Assembly (NCBI GenBank): GCA_964427915.1
Contig: CAYRWA010000030.1
Location: 14,051-78,050 of the forward strand
From: JAGLCW01 sp964427915
GTDB taxonomy: Bacteria > Caldisericota > Caldisericia > UBA6126
Reading direction: 5' to 3'
DNA length: 64,000 nt
Shown here piece after piece: positions 1-8,541 of the stretch. The stretch's first letter is position 1. Each line of letters opens with the position of its first letter. Made by a program: the position numbers and the translations under genes. A model generated the notes under the pieces. That model searched no databases, was not told the origin of the DNA, and worked only from the letters and a program-made list of their open reading frames with translations.

Positions 1-997
1 CAACAAGGCGCACGTACGGAGTATTGCAAAAAGTGTTCAAGTTCCTATTTTGCCAGGAACAGAGAAGCCTTTACAGGATATTCAAGATGCCTTGAGAGCT
101 GCCGAGAGCATTGGGTATCCACTGCTGTTAAAGGCATCTATGGGAGGCGGTGGCCGTGGCATACGAAGAGTTGATTCCAAACAACAACTAACGGACTATT
201 TTCCGATTGTGCAAAGGGAGTCGTTTGCTTCCTTCGGATCGGATGAAATATATATGGAGAAATTGCTACTTCACCCTAGGCATATTGAAGTGCAAATCTT
301 TGGTGACGGAAAAGGCAATGTCATTCATTTAGGAACCCGAGAGTGTTCTATCCAAAGAAAACACCAAAAAATTATAGAAGAATCTCCTACTTGCGGCTTA
401 CGTAAAGAAAAAGAATCGTTGCTAGTAAAGGCTGCTGTTTGTTTAGGGGAAAAATTACAGTATAAGAATGCCGGCACTTGTGAGTTTATCACAGATAATG
501 ACGGCAATTTCTATTTTCTAGAAATTAACACCCGTATTCAAGTTGAACATCCAGTGACAGAAGAAACAACAGGGATCGACATTGTCAAAATGCAAATCCA
601 AGTTGCACAAACTGATGCTTTACCATTGCTGCAAAGTGAGATTCACCAATCAGGTTGGGCCATGGAATTTCGCATTGTAGCTGAAAATCCAGAAACCTTT
701 GTTCCTTGTGCTGGGAAGATTGATTTTGTTCATTTCCCGGCTGGTCGAGGTGTACGGATGGATTCTCATGTATACTCTGGGTATGTAGTTCCTGCTTCTT
801 ATGATTCGCTGCTTGCTAAAATGATTATTCATGGAGCTAATCGCAAGGAAGTACTTACAACCGCGAAAAGAGCTTTGCAAGAATTTACCATCCAGGGAGT
901 TCAAACCAATATTCCATTGTTACTAAAAGTGTTGGAACATCCGGAATATCAAAAAGGGTCTATTAGCACCTCTTTTTTAGAACAGTATATCCTGTAA
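1..997 (+). CDS. accC: Biotin carboxylase (acetyl-CoA or pyruvate carboxylase subunit), 5' truncated
   Basis: The reading frame is open from base 2, so the gene starts before the window; the first in-window TTG (50) is not the true start. About 331 C-terminal residues are present of a family length near 450. Visible motifs are the glycine-rich ATP-grasp loop (MGGGGRGIR), the HIEVQIFGD strand, the TRECSIQRKHQK segment, and INTRIQVEHPVTE, which carries the metal- and substrate-binding Glu, Asn and Arg residues. These enzymes carboxylate the biotin of a carrier protein using ATP and bicarbonate. It ends at the usual stand-alone biotin carboxylase length, with no carboxyltransferase or biotinyl domain fused on. 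It could serve acetyl-CoA carboxylase or a two-subunit pyruvate carboxylase; the partner genes lie outside the window. The next gene is convergent. Confidence 0.9.
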   Translation, partial: NKAHVRSIAKSVQVPILPGTEKPLQDIQDALRAAESIGYPLLLKASMGGGGRGIRRVDSKQQLTDYFPIVQRESFASFGSDEIYMEKLLLHPRHIEVQIFGDGKGNVIHLGTRECSIQRKHQKIIEESPTCGLRKEKESLLVKAAVCLGEKLQYKNAGTCEFITDNDGNFYFLEINTRIQVEHPVTEETTGIDIVKMQIQVAQTDALPLLQSEIHQSGWAMEFRIVAENPETFVPCAGKIDFVHFPAGRGVRMDSHVYSGYVVPASYDSLLAKMIIHGANRKEVLTTAKRALQEFTIQGVQTNIPLLLKVLEHPEYQKGSISTSFLEQYIL

Positions 998-1019
998 TGT
1001 GGAGAATGAAAACTAACAA

Positions 1020-4000
1020 CTAAAAGGTCTCAATGTTGTTTTCAAATACATACTTAACTTTCTCTGCCCATTCCAAAAACGATACTGCATGCTCCTTTGT
1101 GAATTGCTTTGAAAACCAGTATATGTCAGTATCATTGTTTTGAATTCCAAGCCCAATTTTTTGTAACTGTAGAGAAATGGCGTATAGGTAGCTATTAGGA
1201 TCATTCTGTGGAAAGCGAAAATAACCATGATACCTTTGAATAGAGGAAATATATCGTACATCCTCTTCCGAAAGAGATAAATGCTGTTCAAAAAAAGGAG
1301 AGGAAAATGCAATGGGGAAACATTCTTCGGTTGGAGAAGTGGCGGCTAGCTTGTCTTGCAAAACTACAAAACCATCGGCGATATTGGACTGGATACCCAA
1401 GGGCGTATTTGTATAAATTCTACTTCCTGTGTCGAGTGCACAATTGTAGATACATGTACCAATGCATTGATCTTTTTGGAAAATCCCGCCCCAGTACACA
1501 TATGGTTCTCCTGGGAGACATTGTGCTTCGGTCCAATAATACCCACTAAACTTTTCGGTGTTTGCATTGTGATTGGAAGGGTAATTGACGGGCAAACCTG
1601 GTTCGTAACAATGCCAATATGGCAGATACTTACTACCAGAAGAAGTAAATAGAGCCAATCCTAAACCGGAACCAACATAGGCATTGGTTGTAATTTGTTG
1701 AATACCCCTTCCAGCATCGAAAGTAACTAAAGAGTTATCAAAATGATATGCATCGGGGTATGATTCGTGCACAATCAGGGCAAACGATAATTCTGCAGGG
1801 AAATGGTCAGGAAGAAAGTTTGTTAACTCATTCTGGATGTAAGTAGCAATGATCTTTTCAGTGCGACCACCCCTTTTCCCTTCAACAGAGGGGGATATGG
1901 GCTGAGTGAGGGTCGCAAGGTGGCTTTGGTTTTTGAGAGAGAATGAATAACTTTTTACATTGATCCAGCCAACCGTTTCATCGGTAGGGTCTTGGATTTT
2001 TATATACCATTCTTTAAAGTTAGGCGTGATTATTTGTAATTTGTCGTTTACAAGCAATGGTTCCACAACCCAATTTTTGGGGAGTAGCTTGATGGGTTTT
2101 TTTTGTAAATCTATAAAACATTGGTCTAAAGCAATTGCAGTTTCTCTGTCCAATAGACCTGTAGGTGCAATGTGGTGGAGAATCTGAAATTTTTCTAGAG
2201 CTTTTTTTGTGTAATATCCAAAATAGGTGGTTTCTTCTCCTTCAAAGCCAGCTTCACGGGAATTTTTGTGCAGCTGCGTTCGTGGATTTGTATTAAGAAT
2301 CATTTGCAGGTAGGCAATAAAAGGGGAAGAAAATTCTATTTGTATTGTGGAAGAGGTACTGTCAACGGCGTCCAAGAAAGAAAAATTATTAGGAATAGTG
2401 CGGAATGCATTGTTTTTGAGGGGATCTTTCACGACAAACGCCCCAAAAGGTCTATCTATTGAGAATAGTGGATGAGCAAGAAAGCAGGAAGATGTTCGAG
2501 GGGAGGAAGCGATATGTAAAAAGGTTTCTTTCGTATCGTCATGAATACCAGCGATATATAAATTGTTGTAAAAATCAATCCCTATTCCTCCAGCAATGTC
2601 GAACTCATTAGTGCCTACATAACTTGAGTAAACAATTGAATCAATGTGAGTGTTAATGTGCATAAAGAAAATGTCTTGTTGTTTCTGAAGCATTGGAAAT
2701 TCAGCTTGGACAGTGATAGGAAAATCTTCTGATAAAGTATTGCCAGTTACGTATACGTTTCCCCAATGATCGGTGATAAGGTCGGTTACTTCATCCTGCG
2801 AAGAACCTCCAATATAGGAAGATGACAAGAGCTTTGATCCTGCACCGTTCATTTTTGAGATAAAACCATCCTGGTCACCCCCTAGGTTGTTTTGTACATG
2901 ACGAGAAGAACACGGGAAAGAGGAGGAATTTGTAGTACCAGCAACGAAAACATTGCCTTCCCAATCACAGGCGATAGCTTTGCCAATATCAAAGGAATCA
3001 CCCCCTAGGAACGTACAAAAGATCATGTGGTTTCCATCGGGAGTAAAGCGAATGACAAATGCATCTTTTTCTCCGTTGTGAGATGTGTCATAGGCGAGAG
3101 GAGTGACAGGGAAATCATGAGAATATGTATACCCAGTAATGTAAATGTTTTGTAATGAGTCCAGGGATAGACCCATACTAACGTCCCATTGAGAACCACC
3201 AACAAGGGTGCTGTTGAGGATGCTACAATCGCCAGTATCGATGCAAACAACAAAAGCATTGCTCTGATAAGCCTCTTGGTTCGGTGAGACAAAACGTTTC
3301 GTAGTTGGGAAATCAGAGGAGGTGGTATATCCTGTAATCAGAACATCTTGGCGTGCATTGACTTTGATATCTAGAGCGGCATCATTGTCTGAACCCCCCA
3401 AAAGTAGCGCTTTGGATGATTGGTCTGAGGGATTGTAGATGAGAGTAAAAACATTTGTATCTTGAGAACTCTGGCTTGAGGATAGATTTCTTGTAAAAGG
3501 AAAATCCTTTGAATCTGTGGTCCCGCAGCAATATACAAGACCATCGTTTGAAACGTCAATACCCATCACTTCTTCCCACCCAGACCCGCCAAATAGAATG
3601 CATTCTGCAATAGTTCCATCTTTGCGATATCGTTTAATATATGCATCGTAGTTTTCTTTTATGGATTGTATTTCTTGTGATTGACTAGCAGGAGATAAAA
3701 CTGCTCCTCCCACCCAAGAATCTCCAAGGGGGTTTGTGTGAATGGTCTGAAGAGTTGCTTTACCAGTTTCATCGCTTGTAGATTTGTTATCATAAGAGTC
3801 TATGGTGACCGTAGATTGCAATGATTTGGCTAGAATTGTAGAGGGCTCTTTTGAAGGATCTTTTTGTAGAGTATTTAGAAAAGTCATCAGATCTTCTTTT
3901 TGGGATGAATAGGGAGAGAGAGTGATGGAACAAGAGAGGCTGTCTTGCTCAATGTAGAAAAGATAATCAACTCCATTTGTGCCATCCCGATATTGAATAG

Positions 4001-4346
4001 AAGACCATGTTTGTGCCCTAATTACACTAGAAGAAGTTATGTACGTATATTGGATAGTAGAAGGCTGAATACCTGCTGGAGATATAGAGTCAAAAGGGAA
4101 GGGGTGCTTGATGGGAGGTTTCGCCGGAGACACAATATACATTGCAGTTTCTGCAAACACAATGCCTCCAGAGGATGTGTTGTAAAAAAAATGAATAGAA
4201 GAATCCCACTGCCCCTGATTTTCAACAATACAATGTGAGGAGCGGGAAGAAACAGCTAGCGCGCGATGCGAAAAAAAAAGTGCTGGATGACCAGCACTTA
4301 CAATGAAAACAAAACATAAAAATAAAACAACCAAACGTTCGTACAA
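1020..4346 (-). CDS. Secreted SBBP beta-propeller protein with peptidoglycan-binding and lysozyme-like domains
   Basis: Protein of 1108 aa with an N-terminal signal peptide (hydrophobic stretch ending ALA near residue 31). Next comes the domain that usually precedes SBBP repeats (ENQGQW...), then about six SBBP propeller blades of the type LGGS...D......G.N.Y..G.T.S.DFP (roughly residues 230-600). A PG_binding_1-like stretch follows (around 690-740, ending GLLDRETAIALDQ). The C-terminal region resembles lysozyme/SLT domains: ALIVHES with a candidate catalytic Glu near 861, then GRGIQQITTNAYVG and several Cys. The start is a TTG only 15 bases after the stop of the upstream 54-residue gene, with no clear ribosome site, so translational coupling is likely. 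Predicted to act outside the membrane on or near peptidoglycan. Enzymatic activity is an inference. Confidence 0.75.
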   Translation of the reverse strand: MYERLVVLFLCFVFIVSAGHPALFFSHRALAVSSRSSHCIVENQGQWDSSIHFFYNTSSGGIVFAETAMYIVSPAKPPIKHPFPFDSISPAGIQPSTIQYTYITSSSVIRAQTWSSIQYRDGTNGVDYLFYIEQDSLSCSITLSPYSSQKEDLMTFLNTLQKDPSKEPSTILAKSLQSTVTIDSYDNKSTSDETGKATLQTIHTNPLGDSWVGGAVLSPASQSQEIQSIKENYDAYIKRYRKDGTIAECILFGGSGWEEVMGIDVSNDGLVYCCGTTDSKDFPFTRNLSSSQSSQDTNVFTLIYNPSDQSSKALLLGGSDNDAALDIKVNARQDVLITGYTTSSDFPTTKRFVSPNQEAYQSNAFVVCIDTGDCSILNSTLVGGSQWDVSMGLSLDSLQNIYITGYTYSHDFPVTPLAYDTSHNGEKDAFVIRFTPDGNHMIFCTFLGGDSFDIGKAIACDWEGNVFVAGTTNSSSFPCSSRHVQNNLGGDQDGFISKMNGAGSKLLSSSYIGGSSQDEVTDLITDHWGNVYVTGNTLSEDFPITVQAEFPMLQKQQDIFFMHINTHIDSIVYSSYVGTNEFDIAGGIGIDFYNNLYIAGIHDDTKETFLHIASSPRTSSCFLAHPLFSIDRPFGAFVVKDPLKNNAFRTIPNNFSFLDAVDSTSSTIQIEFSSPFIAYLQMILNTNPRTQLHKNSREAGFEGEETTYFGYYTKKALEKFQILHHIAPTGLLDRETAIALDQCFIDLQKKPIKLLPKNWVVEPLLVNDKLQIITPNFKEWYIKIQDPTDETVGWINVKSYSFSLKNQSHLATLTQPISPSVEGKRGGRTEKIIATYIQNELTNFLPDHFPAELSFALIVHESYPDAYHFDNSLVTFDAGRGIQQITTNAYVGSGLGLALFTSSGSKYLPYWHCYEPGLPVNYPSNHNANTEKFSGYYWTEAQCLPGEPYVYWGGIFQKDQCIGTCIYNCALDTGSRIYTNTPLGIQSNIADGFVVLQDKLAATSPTEECFPIAFSSPFFEQHLSLSEEDVRYISSIQRYHGYFRFPQNDPNSYLYAISLQLQKIGLGIQNNDTDIYWFSKQFTKEHAVSFLEWAEKVKYVFENNIETF

Positions 4347-4361
4347 AAGTGTTGCTCGTAA

Positions 4362-4526
4362 CTATTTATCTTTTTGTTTTGAGATCAGTTCAAACATAGC
4401 AGCAATGAAAATCACTGTTGCCATTACAATAAGAGTAACAGGGTGAAGACTCCACACATTTGTAATATGGATTGAAAAGAGGATTAACCAGATCGAAGCA
4501 AAAATTTTTGTCCAATTTGACCACAT
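4362..4526 (-). CDS. Small two-helix membrane protein, 54 aa
   Basis: A short open frame fills the gap between folK and the SBBP gene. It starts with ATG at 4526, preceded by a strong GGAGG ribosome site at good spacing, and ends in TAG at 4362-4364. The sequence has two hydrophobic stretches (about residues 8-24 and 27-47) and a charged tail, SKQKDK. The family is not recognised; it loosely resembles the small membrane segments found in LiaI/DUF5668-type proteins. The next gene begins 15 bases after its stop, so the two are probably co-translated. The ribosome site and the position in an otherwise gapless strand are the main support. Confidence 0.65.
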   Translation of the reverse strand: MWSNWTKIFASIWLILFSIHITNVWSLHPVTLIVMATVIFIAAMFELISKQKDK

Positions 4527-4559
4527 AGCAGAACCTCCAAAAGATTTTTTTTCATGGTA

Positions 4560-5030
4560 TCATAGTTTTTTTTCTTTGTAAATATTCCACAGCTGTTTTA
4601 TGGTTTTTTGAAAGACAGGGTGGATAAAAGTAGGACAGATTTCCATACATGGAAGTAGTATAAAGTCTCTTTTGTGAAGATCTTCGTGAGGAATTGTTAG
4701 AGAAGGCGTGCGAATAATATCCTGATTCCAAAACAACATATCGATATCAATATTTCTAGGACCCCATCGAACCGATTCTTTCCGTCCCATAAGCTGCTCA
4801 ATATTCTTCACAATGTGAAGAATTTGAGAAGGATCAGAAGAAGAAGTCCTGGTTTTTACAACACAATTAAGAAAGGGATACTGATTCTTCAACCCATACG
4901 GTTTTGTTTCAATGATAGTAGAGACTTGTAACAGATGAATATCCTTGCAAGATAGATAATGAAAAGCTCGTAAAAGGGATGCTTTTCGATTTCCTTCGTT
5001 GCTTCCTAGTGAAAAAAAAACGGTGTTCAT
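4560..5030 (-). CDS. folK: 2-amino-4-hydroxy-6-hydroxymethyldihydropteridine pyrophosphokinase (HPPK)
   Basis: 156 aa, the normal length for this enzyme. Family signatures are FFSLGSNEGNR at the N terminus, the ETKPYG and FLNCVV strands, and GPRNIDIDMLFW, which holds the Mg-ATP binding Asp pair. PHEDLHKRDFILLP then matches the C-terminal family motif. It transfers pyrophosphate from ATP to 6-hydroxymethyldihydropterin, giving the substrate of dihydropteroate synthase. Its start overlaps the end of folP by 4 bases, so the two consecutive enzymes are translationally coupled at the end of the folate operon. Confidence 0.95.
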   Translation of the reverse strand: MNTVFFSLGSNEGNRKASLLRAFHYLSCKDIHLLQVSTIIETKPYGLKNQYPFLNCVVKTRTSSSDPSQILHIVKNIEQLMGRKESVRWGPRNIDIDMLFWNQDIIRTPSLTIPHEDLHKRDFILLPCMEICPTFIHPVFQKTIKQLWNIYKEKKL

Positions 5031-6175
5031 GAATGCATGATAGAAAAGACTTTACAGGCATTTTTTGTTGCCTTTACGTTATGAATACGTAGTATATCTA
5101 CTCCTTTTTCCCACAGCAGTGCACTCATAAGGGCTGTTGGAGCATCTCTATCTGACAAAGGAATAGAGGCTATGTCACCAAAAAAACTTTTTCTAGAGTG
5201 ACCCACAAGTAGTCTGCAACCTAAATCGTAAAAACAAGAGATATGTTGCAAAATGTCAATATTTTGTTGAGCTGTTTTGGCGAAACCAATCCCCGGATCC
5301 AAGACAATTCGTTCTTTATCTATTGAGTAACGAGAACATTGGTCAAGAGCCTTCTCAAAAAAGAGGTGAATTTCTTCTAAAAGAGAATGGTACTGCGTTT
5401 CTTTTTGCATCGTTTCAGGTGTTCCTTTCATATGCATAATGACAAGCTCTATAGAAGGATGTCGAGAAAGCAGTTCTATCATTTCTGGGGAGATTTTTAT
5501 ACAGTTGATCATTTGGATCCCATTTTCAATGCCTGCTTTTGCAATAGAGACCCTGTGCGTGTCAAGTGATAGCTTACAGGTAGGGAAGCGTTTGAGGATT
5601 TGAACAATAGGCTCTATCACGCGACGATATTCTTCTTCTTCATGAATTATTGCCGCGCCTGGTCTTGTAGATTCTCCCCCTATATCTAGGATGTCAGAAC
5701 CTTGTTCGATAAGAGATGAGGCCTTTTGCAAAATGTCATTCATAGAAATACATTCATTTCCATCAGAAAAAGAGTCGGGCGTTACATTTAATATACCCAT
5801 TAATACGGGCTGGGGGGCCTTTTGTTTTTGGTGAAGTTTGCAAAGAAAAACCGCAAGCTTTTTTCGAATTGTGGGAATGTGGAAATAGTTTTGTCTTTCT
5901 AAACTTTGCAAACATCGAGCAATCACATTTTCTGTTCCTATCATCAGAATCGTAGAATCTTCTATAGAATGATCCAATACATTTTTGTGTACAGCTACGT
6001 CGCCACCATGACTAAGAAACGTTTGTTTCAAAATTGTAGCTTCTTTGTATCCAATATGATCTGCCTTAATGCAAAGGAGATTTGTTTTTTTTAAAAAGAT
6101 AGGAATGCTTTCTTGTGTACACCCGATGTCTTGTAATGCTGAACGGACCAATGCTGGATCAAGCAAGGTAAACAT
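5027..6175 (-). CDS. folP: Dihydropteroate synthase with N-terminal extension domain
   Basis: Joins p-aminobenzoate to hydroxymethyldihydropterin pyrophosphate to make dihydropteroate. The catalytic barrel starts around residue 122 with VLMGILNVTPDSFSDG, followed by DIGGESTRPGA, LSLDTHR, DPGIGFAK and GHSRKSFFG. The first ~115 residues (MFTLLDPALVRSAL..., containing ATILKQ and GGDVAV) match the extra N-terminal domain of long DHPS proteins known from some anaerobic bacteria. A longer frame reaches 6232, but that would overlap folE2 by 56 bases. The ATG at 6175 lies one base past the folE2 stop and begins exactly where the family extension begins, so I chose it (382 aa). Coupled to folK downstream. 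Confidence 0.92.
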   Translation of the reverse strand: MFTLLDPALVRSALQDIGCTQESIPIFLKKTNLLCIKADHIGYKEATILKQTFLSHGGDVAVHKNVLDHSIEDSTILMIGTENVIARCLQSLERQNYFHIPTIRKKLAVFLCKLHQKQKAPQPVLMGILNVTPDSFSDGNECISMNDILQKASSLIEQGSDILDIGGESTRPGAAIIHEEEEYRRVIEPIVQILKRFPTCKLSLDTHRVSIAKAGIENGIQMINCIKISPEMIELLSRHPSIELVIMHMKGTPETMQKETQYHSLLEEIHLFFEKALDQCSRYSIDKERIVLDPGIGFAKTAQQNIDILQHISCFYDLGCRLLVGHSRKSFFGDIASIPLSDRDAPTALMSALLWEKGVDILRIHNVKATKNACKVFSIMHS

Positions 6176-6176
6176 A

Positions 6177-6959
6177 CTATCGTTTGTCCATTTCCACTTG
6201 GGCGTATGCATTGTGGTTATGGATACTCTCATTGCTTAGAACATCAATTGAAAACCACGTTACTCTTTGATCCTGATTTAATGGTAGATAAATATTACGG
6301 ACAACATCCTCAACAAACCTCGGATGATTGTATGCATATTCTGTAACGTACTTTTCATCTTTCCTTTTAAGTAAAGAATATACTGGTGAGGAAGCGGCTT
6401 TTTCACAAATAGAAACGATATCCTCAATCCAAACAATGTTGTGGTGACCATGTTTCATACGAATAGAGACAGAAGCAATCCCTCGTTGATTATGAGCCCC
6501 ATAGGCTGAAATTTCTTTAGAACAAGGGCAAAGAAGCTGTATAGGGACCTTTACTTGCATTAAAAAATCAAAATCATGGCCTTTTGAAGCAATGAATGTG
6601 CAATCGTATGATAAAAAGCTTTTTATGCCAGTAACGGGGGCCGCTTTATTGATAAAGAAATCGAAACTTATCTCTATATGAGATGTTTCTGCCTTTAAAG
6701 CTTGTTTCGTATCTTGCAGAATTCCTTCAAGAGAAAGAATAGCGATATTGTCTCGATGAATGTTTAGAATTTCAATGAAACGACTCATATGAGTACCACG
6801 AAACTCTTTGGGGAGATCGACGTAGAGGCTTACTAGCCCGGTCGTTGTTTGCGTAGATCCTTCTCGATCAGAAACAGAGATCGGGTAGCGTACTCCTTGT
6901 ACACCTACCCGATCTATCTTAACTTTGCGATCATCAGTTTCGTTCTGTATATCTCGCAT
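6177..6959 (-). CDS. folE2: GTP cyclohydrolase I type 2 (FolE2/MptA family)
   Basis: 260 aa. Converts GTP to 7,8-dihydroneopterin triphosphate, the first step of folate synthesis. Family marks include VGVQGVRYPISV near the N terminus, FRGTHMSRFIEIL, and LCPCSKEISAYGAHNQRG, which carries the active-site Cys. Unlike zinc-only FolE, FolE2 enzymes can use other divalent metals. The start overlaps the upstream PTPS gene by 26 bases, and its stop is one base from the folP start, so it is an internal member of the operon. Confidence 0.94.
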   Translation of the reverse strand: MRDIQNETDDRKVKIDRVGVQGVRYPISVSDREGSTQTTTGLVSLYVDLPKEFRGTHMSRFIEILNIHRDNIAILSLEGILQDTKQALKAETSHIEISFDFFINKAAPVTGIKSFLSYDCTFIASKGHDFDFLMQVKVPIQLLCPCSKEISAYGAHNQRGIASVSIRMKHGHHNIVWIEDIVSICEKAASSPVYSLLKRKDEKYVTEYAYNHPRFVEDVVRNIYLPLNQDQRVTWFSIDVLSNESIHNHNAYAQVEMDKR

Positions 6960-7320
6960 AATCTTCTTTTGTATAGGTTATATGACTAGTGGGTGTTTCG
7001 GATAGTGTAACAGTAGCAAGCTGGTATGTAGAACTTTGAAGGTGAGGAAACAAAGTTTTAAAAATCCATTCTGCAACGATCTCTGTGGAAGGATTCTCGA
7101 AAAAATCATTTAGATTTTTATGGTCTAGCTTGGAGAGAATATTTTCATGAACAGCAGTAGAGATCCAAAGAAAATCCAATACCATTCCAGTTGAAACATC
7201 AATTTCACCTTCAACCATGACAGAAAGATAGTAGGTATGACCATGGAAGGATTCACACTTCCCATGGTAATTTGTCAGATGGTGAGCAGCATCAAATCGA
7301 AAATCCTTTTGCACAATCAT
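6934..7320 (-). CDS. 6-pyruvoyltetrahydropterin synthase paralogue of the PTPS-III type (FolB bypass)
   Basis: 128 aa T-fold enzyme. Zinc ligands His14, His26 and His28 are visible in DAAHHL and FHGH. The catalytic cysteine (Cys22) is followed directly by a glutamate (Glu23) in the motif CESFHGH. Published work on PTPS-III describes paralogues in which Glu replaces or accompanies the Cys; these turn dihydroneopterin triphosphate directly into hydroxymethyldihydropterin and replace FolB. The gene lies between an aminotransferase and folE2, in an operon with folE2, folP and folK but no folB, which fits that role. QueD (queuosine pathway) is the alternative, but no queuosine genes are nearby. 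The start follows the upstream stop without a gap. Confidence 0.85.
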   Translation of the reverse strand: MIVQKDFRFDAAHHLTNYHGKCESFHGHTYYLSVMVEGEIDVSTGMVLDFLWISTAVHENILSKLDHKNLNDFFENPSTEIVAEWIFKTLFPHLQSSTYQLATVTLSETPTSHITYTKEDYARYTERN

Positions 7321-8514
7321 TTATACGGGGAATTCCGTTTCAATGAGTTCTTTGATTCTACCCATACCTTTCTGAATATCTTCCTTAGAGGTAGCATAGG
7401 AGAACCGAATATAGGAATCTCCTTGTTTCCCAAAAATACTTCCACTCAGGCATGCTACATAGGCTTTCTGGAGGAAAAATTCAGCCAAATCCGCAGAGGT
7501 TAAAGAATATTTTTCTAAAATGGGCTTTACATTTACAAAGGCATAGAATGCACCCTTGGGTTTGATCATGCTCATGCCCGGTATATCATTGACGAGAGAA
7601 AAGATGATATCTCTGCGCTCTTTGAAGTGTTCCCACATCATGTGAACCTCTGGATTGTCTCCTTCAAGAGCATGAATGCCGGCAATCTGCGTGAAGGCTG
7701 GGCAACAAGACACTGTATTGTTGACAATTTTCTTCATACTCCCGTAGAACTCTTTCGGGACTGCTGCGTAGCCTAACCGCCATCCAGTCATCGAATAGGT
7801 TTTAGACATTCCATCCATCAGCACTGTACGATCTAACATGCCAGGTATGCTTGCAATCGAAAAATGCTGATCTTCTTTAGAGTAAATCAAATCCGAGTAT
7901 ATTTCGTCAGAAAATACAACAGCATTGCTTTTTTTGACAACCTCTGCAATTTTTTCTAATTCCACTTTTGACAACACTCCCCCAGTAGGATTTTGGGGAG
8001 TATTGATGATAATCAGTTTCGTTTTTGGAGTAATCCTTTTTTCCAGTTCTTCTGCTGTAACCTGGTATCCATTTTCTTCAGTGAGTGGCAATGGGATGGG
8101 TATTCCACCAGCCAAATTGACAGCAGATTGGTAAGGAGGGTATCCTGGATCGGGGACAATACATTCATCTCCCGGTTCTAAAAAAGTAACACAAGTTGTG
8201 TAAATCAGAAGTTTCCCGCCTGAAGCAATAAGGACATTTTCCGGATCTACGTTAATATTCCTTGTTTTGCTAAGGTGTTTGGCAACAGCCGTGCGAAATT
8301 CTGGGATACCGCCTGCGGGGGTATAGTGAGTTTTGCCTTCATCAAGAGCTTTTTTACAGGTCTCAATGATCCCTTTTGGAGTAGGAAAATCAGGTTCCCC
8401 TATCTCCATGTGTACAACTTTCATACCTGTTTCTCTTTCAATACGCTGTGCCTTGGCTAAGACTTCAAAAGCTCCTTCGGCTTTTGCATGTTTTGCACGA
8501 TTTGAAATTTGCAT
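7321..8514 (-). CDS. Class I/II pyridoxal-phosphate aminotransferase (aspartate aminotransferase-like)
   Basis: 397 aa. Fold-type I aminotransferase with IGEPDFPTP at the N terminus, NTPQNPTGG, the SDEIYSDL segment and the PLP lysine in SKTYSMTGWRLGY. The arginine of FIRFSYATS-like sequence near the C terminus (YIRFSYATS) would bind the substrate carboxylate. I chose ATG 8514 rather than TTG 8520 because AAAGGAG lies six bases before this ATG and directly abuts the TTG. The amino acid substrate cannot be told from sequence. It sits between gcvT and the folate genes, 27 bases after gcvT. Confidence 0.88.
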   Translation of the reverse strand: MQISNRAKHAKAEGAFEVLAKAQRIERETGMKVVHMEIGEPDFPTPKGIIETCKKALDEGKTHYTPAGGIPEFRTAVAKHLSKTRNINVDPENVLIASGGKLLIYTTCVTFLEPGDECIVPDPGYPPYQSAVNLAGGIPIPLPLTEENGYQVTAEELEKRITPKTKLIIINTPQNPTGGVLSKVELEKIAEVVKKSNAVVFSDEIYSDLIYSKEDQHFSIASIPGMLDRTVLMDGMSKTYSMTGWRLGYAAVPKEFYGSMKKIVNNTVSCCPAFTQIAGIHALEGDNPEVHMMWEHFKERRDIIFSLVNDIPGMSMIKPKGAFYAFVNVKPILEKYSLTSADLAEFFLQKAYVACLSGSIFGKQGDSYIRFSYATSKEDIQKGMGRIKELIETEFPV

Positions 8515-8541
8515 CTCCAACTCCTTTGTAGGTGAACTACA

